Of a stretch of DNA of 7,265 nucleotides, positions 1 to 5,720 are shown piece after piece. Origin of the DNA: Acidobacteriota bacterium (GTDB lineage Bacteria > Acidobacteriota > Terriglobia > Terriglobales > Acidobacteriaceae); the NCBI GenBank assembly GCA_019247235.1, contig JAFAPG010000936.1:1-7265 (forward strand), in the 5' to 3' direction. A program made the position numbers and the translations under genes. The notes beneath the pieces were generated by a model, which did not search any database, was not told the origin of the DNA, and worked only from the letters and a program-made list of their open reading frames with translations. Within the stretch, counting starts at the first letter, position 1, and the number at the start of each line of letters is the position of its first letter.

Positions 1-788
1 GCGCGGAACAGTGTCCACAAGGACGCTATGACATTATTCTTGATAGCTCGCAGCTAGGATTACAGATCCACGAATCCATCGGCCATCCCATTGAGCTTGA
101 CCGCGTGCTCGGCATGGAGGCAAATTTTGCCGGGACATCGTTTTTGACCCTGGACAAGCTGCGGACCTTGAAATATGGCAGCGATTTGGTAAACGTGGTC
201 GCCGATGCACGCCAGGAACACGGCCCCGGACTTGGCACCTTTGCATTCGATGATGAAGGGGTTGCCGCGCAGTCGATTCCAATCATTACCCAGGGCCTAT
301 TCACAGGGTATCTGAGTTCGCGCGACACCGCCCCTATGATCGGAATGGAGCGATCGGGCGGCACCCTGCGGGCGGAGAACTGGAATCGCCTTCCTATTAT
401 CCGCATGACGAACATCAGCATTCTTCCCGGAACCGCTCCTTTAAGCTTAGAGCAACTGATTGCGTCCACCGAGCAAGGCATCTTTTTCCAAACTAACCGC
501 TCCTGGTCGATCGATGACAAGCGCTACAACTTCCAGTTTGGCACCGAAATTGGATGGGAGATTAAGCATGGCAAACGGGCGCGCATGTTGAAGAATCCTT
601 CGTACAGTGGAATTACTACCGAATTCTGGAATTCTATGGACGCGATCTGCTCGCGCGATCAGTGGACGCTCTGGGGCACCCCCAACTGCGGAAAGGGGCA
701 GCCCCAGCAGGTTATGGGCACCGGCCACGGAGCGGCGCCAGCCAGATTTCGCAATGTAAAAGTAGGTGGCGCCTACAAAGGAACTTAG
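1..788 (+). CDS. tldD: TldD-type zinc metallopeptidase, C-terminal part (5' end outside window)
   Basis: The frame is open from the first bases (first whole codon at 3), so the gene starts upstream; 261 residues are visible. The zinc motif HESIGH (HExxxH, bases 69-86) is followed by ELDR and FAGTSF, the usual signature after the TldD active site. Near the end, GTPNCGKGQPQQ carries a Cys (bases 687-689) at the place of the third zinc ligand in known TldD structures. All three expected ligands are therefore present and the subunit should be catalytic. Known family members pair with TldE/PmbA as a cytoplasmic protease that digests unfolded peptides, matures microcin B17 and degrades the CcdA antitoxin. 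The downstream tldE gene supports this assignment. The physiological substrate here is unknown; no RiPP precursor is visible in the window. Confidence 0.95.
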   Translation, partial: AEQCPQGRYDIILDSSQLGLQIHESIGHPIELDRVLGMEANFAGTSFLTLDKLRTLKYGSDLVNVVADARQEHGPGLGTFAFDDEGVAAQSIPIITQGLFTGYLSSRDTAPMIGMERSGGTLRAENWNRLPIIRMTNISILPGTAPLSLEQLIASTEQGIFFQTNRSWSIDDKRYNFQFGTEIGWEIKHGKRARMLKNPSYSGITTEFWNSMDAICSRDQWTLWGTPNCGKGQPQQVMGTGHGAAPARFRNVKVGGAYKGT

Positions 789-805
789 AAGTAGTGCGGC
801 ATCCC

Positions 806-810
806 AAGGA
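806..810 (+). promoter_or_regulatory. Ribosome binding site choosing the tldE start
   Basis: AAGGA lies 9 bases before the ATG at 820. It touches the ATG at 811 directly and is downstream of the in-frame GTG at 766. Only the 820 start has sensible spacing, so it is preferred; the GTG at 766 would overlap the end of tldD by 23 bases. Confidence 0.55.
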
Positions 811-819
811 ATGTCTTCG

Positions 820-2205
820 ATGTTGACTCGAGAACAGGCCGAGGAGATCTTTTCCCGGCTGCAAAAGCATTCCACGGCAGATGAGCTCGAATGCCTGTTT
901 TACGGAACGCACTCGGCTCTAACTCGTTTCGCCAATAACACCATTCACCAGAACATGGCGGAAGATAACTTCGGGGTTTCGGTGCGCACCGTTTTCTCCG
1001 GCCGCACGGCCCGGGCAACTACCAATAAGTTTGACGACGAAAGCTTGCGCGAGGTGGTGCGCGCTTCTGAGAGCTTGGCGAAAGTGCAGGAAAACGATCC
1101 CGATCTCCTGCCTCTTGCTGGTCCCAGCGAGCGACGATTGAGCCATGCTGCGCTCCCGGGCCGATACTTCGCGGCCACGCGAGAGCTGACCCCGGCAGAA
1201 CGCGCCGACGCGGTGAGCAGAATCGTAGCGGTCGCCGAAAAGCAGAAACTCACTGCCGCCGGTATCTTCTCCAGTGCAGAGTCAGTGGAGGCGGTCTTTA
1301 ACTCGCGCGGTCTGCGAGCTTGGCATGCGCAGACCGGGGCAGAAATCTCGATCACCATGCTGGCGGAAGATTCTTCCGGATGGCAGAAGGCCAACTCGCC
1401 CGATGTTGCCTGCCTCAATCCCGTATCGCTAGCCGAGATTGCGGCAAACAAAGCGCTGAGCTCGGCTCGTCCGCGGGAAATTCCTCCCGGCCAATATACG
1501 GTCATCCTCGAACCCGCTGCCGTGCTCGACACCGTAGGCTTTGCATTTTTTGATTTTTCTGGCCTGGCCATACTTGACCAGCGGTCATTTCTTAATAATC
1601 GAATCGGCCAAAAGCTGTTCGGGGAAAATATCAGTATCTGGGACGACGTCAGGCATCCGTTGCAGTCAGGTTCTCCTTTTGATGGCGAGGGTATGTGCCG
1701 CGAGCGTTTGCAACTGGTGGAGCAAGGAGTGGTCAAACGATTGGTATACGCGCGTGCCAGCGCGGAGAAGATGAAAAAAAGCGAGCACGCAAGCACCGTC
1801 GGACCGATCGAGGCAACAGGTCACGGCTTTCCCATTCCCAATGAAATGGGGGAGGCGCCTATGAACATCGTTTTCGAAGGTCGGGGAGATACTCAAACCG
1901 TGGAGCAGATGATTGCCACCAGCGAGCGCGCCATCTTGGTAACCCGTCTCTGGTACATTCGGGAAGTAGATCCCTACGAGAAGATTCTCACCGGGATGAC
2001 CCGCGATGGCACCTTTCTGGTAGAACATGGGAAAGTTATTTGCGGGCTCAGAAATTTTCGCTTCAATCAAAGTCTGATTGACATGCTGTCGCAGGTGGAA
2101 TCGATGAGCCAGCCGGTGCGTACCAGCGGCGAAGAATCCTTTGACATGGTAGTGCCCGCTATGAAGGTCAAAGGCTTCAACTTCACTGAAGTTACAAAAT
2201 TCTGA
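820..2205 (+). CDS. tldE: TldE/PmbA, non-catalytic partner of TldD
   Basis: Starting at ATG 820 the protein has 461 residues, close to the usual PmbA/TldE length (about 450). It begins MLTREQAEEIFSRL, with the N-terminal alpha/beta domain giving way to the C-terminal domain. The C-terminal half shows a typical TldE run: VILEPAAVLDT, then GSPFDGEG (around residue 286), EATGHG, and LWYIREVDPYEKILTGMTRDG. No HExxxH motif is present, as expected for the TldE subunit, which shapes the substrate channel but does not hold zinc. The gene follows tldD after 31 bases and is surely co-transcribed with it. An in-frame GTG at 766 would add 18 residues (MAPTKELRSS...) that look unlike a family N-terminus. 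No frameshift or missing segment was seen. Confidence 0.93.
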   Translation: MLTREQAEEIFSRLQKHSTADELECLFYGTHSALTRFANNTIHQNMAEDNFGVSVRTVFSGRTARATTNKFDDESLREVVRASESLAKVQENDPDLLPLAGPSERRLSHAALPGRYFAATRELTPAERADAVSRIVAVAEKQKLTAAGIFSSAESVEAVFNSRGLRAWHAQTGAEISITMLAEDSSGWQKANSPDVACLNPVSLAEIAANKALSSARPREIPPGQYTVILEPAAVLDTVGFAFFDFSGLAILDQRSFLNNRIGQKLFGENISIWDDVRHPLQSGSPFDGEGMCRERLQLVEQGVVKRLVYARASAEKMKKSEHASTVGPIEATGHGFPIPNEMGEAPMNIVFEGRGDTQTVEQMIATSERAILVTRLWYIREVDPYEKILTGMTRDGTFLVEHGKVICGLRNFRFNQSLIDMLSQVESMSQPVRTSGEESFDMVVPAMKVKGFNFTEVTKF

Positions 2206-2480
2206 ACCCAATACCTTGATTTCCCGCGAAATGCAGTCGGCGGCCGCGCTCGACAGGACGACTATTTGCGTTAGCCGAGGGTTCTGCCGCCGGTCTCATA
2301 GCAGGTATCCGGCTGGTAAATACCTGCCTTGCCGAACGAATCGATTAGAAGGCCAGGGAGGGGGCGAGAATGGCCCCCGCGAACCGCGCGCAAGTGCATG
2401 TACCACAAGTACTTACACCTCGAAGGTCAATGACTTCGGTAACTTTCGTGCGCCTTGGTTCGCGTGTACTCTGAGCCTTG
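2206..2480 (+). other. Spacer between tldE and the PilZ gene, with two hairpins
   Basis: No convincing gene was seen here; an open frame from 2216 to 2542 has Cys/Arg-rich, low-complexity composition and overlaps the PilZ gene. The first hairpin has perfect 8-bp arms GCAGGTAT/ATACCTGC (2301-2308 and 2320-2327) around an 11-base loop. The second has GGGGGC/GCCCCC (2360-2365 and 2373-2378) around a 7-base loop. Neither is followed by a T-run, so they are not classic terminators, though they may mark or protect the 3' end of the tldD-tldE message. An imperfect inverted repeat (8 of 10 pairs, 2394-2403 and 2409-2418) lies closer to the PilZ gene. No convincing -35/-10 pair was found. Confidence 0.6.
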
Positions 2481-2837
2481 ATGACCAGCGAATTTGTCAG
2501 TCAAACCGCCAGTGCGAAGCTACAGCGCTCGCGCTATCCTGAGATGCAAGGCGCAGCTCGCTTTCCTGTCAAACTACCTGTCCATATCAAGTCGCCGGGC
2601 GGAGAGAGCGACGTAGAAACAGAGAACATTTCCGCCAACGGAGTACTTCTTAATCACGACGTAGATATGCCGATCGGCTCGAACGTGGACTTTACCATCT
2701 CCCTGCCTGCGGAGGTTGTGGGAGCAGAAGCCGACGTGAAGGTGGAATGCCATGGCCGTGTTGTCCGCAGTACGGAAGAGAGCGGGCGGCGCGGGGTGGC
2801 GGTGGTGATAGACACATATCATTTTGAGCGCCCCTAA
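2481..2837 (+). CDS. Single-domain PilZ protein
   Basis: This 118-residue protein is essentially one PilZ beta-barrel. The N-terminal strand ARFPVKLPVHI (residues 26-36) and the loop NISANG (49-54, matching [DN]xSxxG) are the recognisable PilZ elements, followed by DFTISLP and a closing strand near GVAVVID. PilZ domains normally bind cyclic di-GMP through RxxxR plus [DN]xSxxG. Here only the second Arg (R27) is in place; the position four residues earlier is Gln (Q23), so binding could be weak or absent. ATG 2481 directly follows an in-frame TTG at 2478 and is the more likely start; the ribosome binding site is poor. The regulator gene begins 20 bases after the stop, which suggests one operon and a shared signalling role. 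Confidence 0.85.
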   Translation: MTSEFVSQTASAKLQRSRYPEMQGAARFPVKLPVHIKSPGGESDVETENISANGVLLNHDVDMPIGSNVDFTISLPAEVVGAEADVKVECHGRVVRSTEESGRRGVAVVIDTYHFERP

Positions 2838-2857
2838 TAGGCGCGCGAGAGTGTCCG

Positions 2858-3715
2858 ATGGCTAGCGCTGCTATGAGTTCGGGAGATCCGAGAGTGGCCC
2901 CTCCGGAAATGGAGAACCGGGAGCAGTTCATTCGTGTCATTGTGGCCGACTCGCAGGCGATTTTTCGCGCCGGCTTGCGCAAAATCTTTGCTCTTGAAGA
3001 TGATATTCGAGTTGTAGGCCAGGCCGAGACTTTAACTCAGGCAGTTGCTGCAGCCAAGAAATTCAGCGCTGAAATCCTAATTTTTGAAGCTGCACTGGCC
3101 GAGCGTCCCGCCGATGCGGTGCACGATATGCTTCGCCAAGCCGCCGGATTACGGGTGGTGGTGGTGACCGAAACTCCCGACCAGGAATTGACGCTCGAAC
3201 TTCTACGACGTGGCGCGCATGCCATCGTTTCCCGGGAGATTGAGTCGGAGCTGTTTATCGAATGCTTGCGTCGCGTGGCCAAAGGTGATTCTTGGCTCGA
3301 GCCTCACGCCGTGCAGTGGGTGCTAGAGGCTTATCGCAGCCACGGCGGACGACCACAGCCGTCCCGCACCAAAGTGCAACTCACTCCGAAAGAAGCCCTG
3401 ATTGTTTCCTGCGTTACCCAGGGCATGAAAAACAAAGAGATTGCAACTCGCGTTGGGACTACCGAGCAGGTGGTAAAGAACTACCTGCGCAAGGTCTACG
3501 ACAAGTTGGGGGTGGCCGACCGTCTTGAGCTTGCTCTGTATTGCCTAAACAGCCGAGTCCTGCAAGATGCTAAGCCAGCGCCTCCTCAAGGAGAGCAGAT
3601 CGCGGCCGAGCCAAAGCAGGAAGTTCAAGCTCAGCTGACCAGCCAGTCGAGCGAGCCTGCCGATCCTGAATTATCGAATCATGTAGTCGCGGAAGCGCCG
3701 AAGAAGTTGTCCTAG
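2858..3715 (+). CDS. NarL/FixJ-type regulator with degenerate receiver domain
   Basis: This is a 285-residue protein. After a short leader, residues 25-145 form a receiver domain (IRVIVADSQAIFRAGLRKIF; VVVVTETPD; GAHAIVSRE). Residues 174-233 form a LuxR-type helix-turn-helix with LTPKEALIV, NKEIATRVGTTEQVVKNYL and KLGVADRLELA, all strongly conserved. The receiver is not standard: the acidic pair reads D31-S32, the phospho-acceptor position is Glu77 (ILIFEA) instead of Asp, and the conserved Lys is Arg126; only Thr104 is kept. Phosphorylation is therefore unlikely, and Glu may mimic the active state. A 52-residue tail rich in Pro, Gln, Glu and Ala (234-285) follows the HTH and is probably disordered. 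No histidine kinase is nearby; the PilZ gene is 20 bases upstream. ATG 2858 has a weak GAGAG site before it. Confidence 0.9.
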   Translation: MASAAMSSGDPRVAPPEMENREQFIRVIVADSQAIFRAGLRKIFALEDDIRVVGQAETLTQAVAAAKKFSAEILIFEAALAERPADAVHDMLRQAAGLRVVVVTETPDQELTLELLRRGAHAIVSREIESELFIECLRRVAKGDSWLEPHAVQWVLEAYRSHGGRPQPSRTKVQLTPKEALIVSCVTQGMKNKEIATRVGTTEQVVKNYLRKVYDKLGVADRLELALYCLNSRVLQDAKPAPPQGEQIAAEPKQEVQAQLTSQSSEPADPELSNHVVAEAPKKLS

Positions 3716-3895
3716 CTTCCCAGGCCTGGGTTGCAAACTTCAGGCTGCCAAGTTCGAGCGCAATCAAACCAGCACGCTCTACCGATCCCATTGCTGGTCC
3801 GATCCCAGCCACTCGTAAAAACCTTCCGAACCGCCCGTTAGCATCGAAAGAATGTAAGGGGTTCGAGCAACCCATCTATTCAGCGAGGGTAGGCC
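3716..3895. other. Non-coding spacer with a palindrome and a short direct repeat
   Basis: CCCAGGCCTGGG (3719-3730) is a perfect 12-base palindrome four bases after the regulator's stop; as RNA it could form only a 4-bp stem and no T-run follows, so a terminator role is doubtful. CCGATCCCA occurs twice (3782-3790 and 3799-3807), with 17 bases from start to start. I see no gene here on either strand. Confidence 0.5.
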
Positions 3896-4155
3896 ATGCT
3901 GAAATGCCGGCATGGACACTCAAACAAACCAAGCCACCGTCGCAGGTCGGAAAGGGGAGAGATTCGAGAAATCCTCGCTGCATTTGCAACCAGCGGCATG
4001 CACCGGGCGAGTTTTGCCGCACGCGAGGTGTCTCGCGGAGCATTCTCGAGCGTTATCGCAGAAAACCAGGTATGCAAAACAAGGCAACGGGGAAAACAAT
4101 CCATGTCTGCCCGATCAGCACGGGCCACCGCTCGCCTGGCATAATCCCCGTGTAG
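3896..4155 (+). pseudogene. Frameshifted small HTH protein resembling IS66 accessory protein TnpA
   Basis: Two overlapping frames together read like one small HTH protein. From ATG 3896 the frame gives RRRSERGEIREILAAFATSG followed by MHR. It then loses sense, while the frame one base back continues GEFCRTRGVSRSILERYRRK and runs to the stop at 4153-4155. The joined pattern (REIL..F..SGm.r.eFCr..GvSrs.LeRY) matches the short HTH proteins related to IS66 TnpA. The break fits one lost base in the GGG run at 4005-4007. GAGGG at 3885-3889 lies 6 bases before the ATG. A second ATG at 3912 opens with MDTQTNQ, a beginning I associate with such proteins, which would imply an additional frameshift. No tnpB or transposase follows, so it is a solitary remnant. 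The family call rests on pattern recognition only; a sequencing error could also explain the break. Confidence 0.5.
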
Positions 4156-4187
4156 ACGAGATTTCTTTAGAAAAGCATATGGTGCTA

Positions 4188-4197
4188 GGTCGCGACC
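4188..4197. repeat. 10-base perfect palindrome
   Basis: GGTCGCGACC is its own reverse complement and lies about 95 bases upstream of the extended -10 element of the hydrolase gene. It could be an operator half-site pair or simply chance in GC-rich DNA. Confidence 0.3.
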
Positions 4198-4290
4198 GGA
4201 ATCACTACGGCTGAAAACTCCGAGTTTCCTCAGCGTAGTCGCTGCGAGATATCGCATCTTCTTAAAGGTTATGCCCAATGGTTCTCACAT

Positions 4291-4299
4291 TGATATAAT
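4291..4299 (+). promoter_or_regulatory. Extended -10 promoter of the GDSL hydrolase gene
   Basis: TGATATAAT is a perfect extended -10 element (TGn plus TATAAT). No good -35 hexamer is found 15-19 bases upstream, which is usual for extended -10 promoters. Transcription would start near 4306, giving a leader of about 55 bases before ATG 4361. This argues against the longer reading from ATG 4271, which would lie upstream of the transcript. Confidence 0.6.
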
Positions 4300-4347
4300 T
4301 CCTTGCACGTCGAAGTACGAGCCCTCCCTATCGAAAATCGCTTCCTC

Positions 4348-4353
4348 AGGAGG
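4348..4353 (+). promoter_or_regulatory. Strong ribosome binding site deciding the hydrolase start
   Basis: AGGAGG lies 7 bases before ATG 4361 and only 1 base before the in-frame ATG 4355. The spacing selects 4361, which also gives a proper signal sequence. Confidence 0.75.
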
Positions 4354-4360
4354 CATGCTT

Positions 4361-5227
4361 ATGCCAAGATCGACCAGCCTGGCTTCTATTCTTCTCGTCA
4401 TTTCCTGTGCGAGAGTGTTGGCGGCGGCCGACGACGACGGAAAGCGCTCCTACCTTGCCCTCGGCGACAGCATCACTTTTGGCTACATCGCCCAGGCCGG
4501 TTGGGAGTACCGTAACCCGGCAAATTTCGTCGGATTCACAGATTATGTCGGTGCCGCGCTCAGACTTAGAGTCGTTAACGCAGCGTGTCCTGGCGAAACA
4601 ACTGGCAGTTTCTTGTCTTCAACTGCCCCCGACAATGGCTGTCGAAGTAATTTTCATATGGGGCGTCCACTCCAACCACCTCTTCCACTTCATGTTTCCT
4701 ACTCTTCAACTCAACTGGACTTTGCCATCTCCTACCTCAGGTCACATCCTGGAATCCGGCTGGTGACGATTCAACTGGGGGCGGACGATGTATTTCTGCT
4801 TCAGGCCACGTGTCAAAATGATCCGGGATGTATTGCCTCCGGGTTACCCTCAGTAGTGGCCAATGCGAGTTCCAATTTGCACGAAATCATCAGGGAACTA
4901 CGTGCCACAGACTTCAGAGGAATCATCGTGGTGGTCAACTATTACTCGCTGAATTATGCCGATCCTATTGCGACAGCACAAGCGTTAGCTCTGAACGAGG
5001 CGATTACGACTGCGGCAGCGGAGAGGAGGACGGTTGTTGCCGATGTCTTCACGGGATTCCGAATCGCAACCAATGGTGGCTCTCCTTGTTTCGCCGGACT
5101 GCTGAATGCTTCGCCACAGTTTGAGTTTAATTGCGATGTGCATCCAAGCCAATCCGGTCATGCGCTGATTGCGCGGACGGTCGAGCAAGCATTTGAAACA
5201 GCAGTGGGCGAAGGGGCGCATCAGTAG
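4361..5227 (+). CDS. Exported SGNH/GDSL-family hydrolase (esterase/lipase type)
   Basis: From ATG 4361 the protein has 288 residues. An N-terminal signal (residues 1-23) ends ARVLAAA before DDD. VISC at 13-16 also fits a lipobox, so it may instead be a lipoprotein anchored at C16. Mature-part blocks of the SGNH fold are clear: LALGDSITFG with nucleophile Ser37, AACPGETTG with Gly78 (block II), QLGADD (140-143, block III) and DVHPSQSGH with Asp259 and His261 (block V). In block III the usual GxND is GADD, so the oxyanion-hole Asn is replaced by Asp142. Six further Cys (76, 94, 151, 157, 243, 258) could form three disulfides, fitting a place outside the cytoplasm. The expected reaction is ester hydrolysis of lipids or acylated sugars; the substrate cannot be told. 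It has its own promoter and is probably monocistronic. Confidence 0.88.
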   Translation: MPRSTSLASILLVISCARVLAAADDDGKRSYLALGDSITFGYIAQAGWEYRNPANFVGFTDYVGAALRLRVVNAACPGETTGSFLSSTAPDNGCRSNFHMGRPLQPPLPLHVSYSSTQLDFAISYLRSHPGIRLVTIQLGADDVFLLQATCQNDPGCIASGLPSVVANASSNLHEIIRELRATDFRGIIVVVNYYSLNYADPIATAQALALNEAITTAAAERRTVVADVFTGFRIATNGGSPCFAGLLNASPQFEFNCDVHPSQSGHALIARTVEQAFETAVGEGAHQ

Positions 5228-5294
5228 TACTTGAATCTTGAACCATATCGAGCAGCCGTAATGATGCACGCGATTCTGCTACAACCGTCCACCT

Positions 5295-5585
5295 GTGCCA
5301 AACCTCGCCCGCATTGTCCAAGACCTTCGTAAAGAACATGATCGCCTGGATGCCGCCATTGCTGCCCTCGAACTGATGGGCCGCAATATAACGTTGCTTG
5401 GTTCCTTGCGCCCGGACGGGCTGCGAAAAGGCAGGAGGCGTCGACCCGGGAGCAAGAATCGCCGTAGGATCGATCAATGTCAAAGCCTGCCATGCGCCAG
5501 CCCAAGATTTCTGCGCTATCTGGTGGTGGAAGCGAATGAATTGTACGTTACCTCGCTCCAAGCTCACGCCCTTGCCGAAGATTAA
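5295..5585 (+). pseudogene. Probably decayed small coiled-coil/Arg-rich hypothetical protein
   Basis: Reading from GTG 5295, the first 30 residues (PNLARIVQDLRKEHDRLDAA, then IAALELMGR) form a charged amphipathic helix. A basic stretch RKGRRRR (44-50) and RRRID (56-60) follow. This order resembles a small hypothetical protein type I know from Acidobacteria: an N-terminal helix of the form MxNLAxIVxxLKxExD, then an Arg-rich C-terminus ending like RIAxAQxARWAK. Here the expected end is damaged: the frame reads QCQSLPCASPR, while the neighbouring frame gives KACHA, as if one or two bases were lost near 5480. The frame then runs on to 5585 without family character. No ribosome binding site precedes the GTG. 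The function is unknown. It may be a real but diverged gene, or a chance frame. Confidence 0.35.
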
Positions 5586-5602
5586 CGCATGCTCTGTCCG
5601 GC

Positions 5603-5631
5603 TTGACTTCCCTTCCCATGGAGCGTAGGCT
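5603..5631 (+). promoter_or_regulatory. Possible weak sigma-70-type promoter
   Basis: TTGACT (5603-5608) and TAGGCT (5626-5631) are 17 bases apart. The -35 is good but the -10 matches only three of six consensus positions. It would give a leader of about 80 bases before ATG 5721. Confidence 0.22.
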
Positions 5632-5642
5632 CCGCCCTGCTC

Positions 5643-5702
5643 TGAGATTGAACACCCTCGGGCTTCCAATCTCATTGCATGTAACTGAAGCCACTTCAAT
5701 GA
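5643..5702 (+). promoter_or_regulatory. Leader with overlapping, mutually exclusive hairpins
   Basis: TGAGATTG (5643-5650) pairs perfectly with CAATCTCA (5667-5674). The end of that arm overlaps TCATTG (5672-5677), which pairs with CAATGA (5697-5702). A third small stem TGAAG/CTTCA (5686-5690 and 5694-5698) competes with the second. The last arm stops 3 bases before the AGGAGGG ribosome binding site. The arrangement could affect translation, but stems of 5-8 bp may also arise by chance. Confidence 0.3.
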
Positions 5703-5705
5703 TCC

Positions 5706-5712
5706 AGGAGGG
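5706..5712 (+). promoter_or_regulatory. Strong ribosome binding site
   Basis: AGGAGGG is 8 bases before ATG 5721 and fixes the start of the exported two-domain protein. Confidence 0.75.
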
Positions 5713-5720
5713 TCATATTC

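Noticed and set aside
766..819. Earlier GTG start for tldE
   Set aside because: Overlaps the tldD end and has no well-spaced ribosome binding site; ATG 820 has AAGGA at 9 bases.
945..1796. 283-residue minus-strand open frame
   Set aside because: Lies wholly inside tldE on the opposite strand, whose + strand reading is a clear family match; it is a GC-driven shadow.
2216..2542. 108-residue + strand open frame after tldE
   Set aside because: Low-complexity, Cys/Arg-rich composition, covers two hairpins and overlaps the PilZ start in another frame.
3719..3730. 12-base palindrome as terminator of the regulator gene
   Set aside because: It can form only a 4-bp stem with a 4-base loop and has no T-run.
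4001..4012. Programmed -1 frameshift in the TnpA-like gene
   Set aside because: The site has no slippery heptamer such as A6G and no obvious downstream pseudoknot; a lost base is simpler.
3880..4278. 132-residue minus-strand open frame
   Set aside because: No recognisable motif; the + strand of the same stretch gives a better HTH-like reading.
5127..5699. 190-residue minus-strand open frame
   Set aside because: It overlaps the end of the hydrolase gene, lacks a ribosome binding site and shows no domain or signal.
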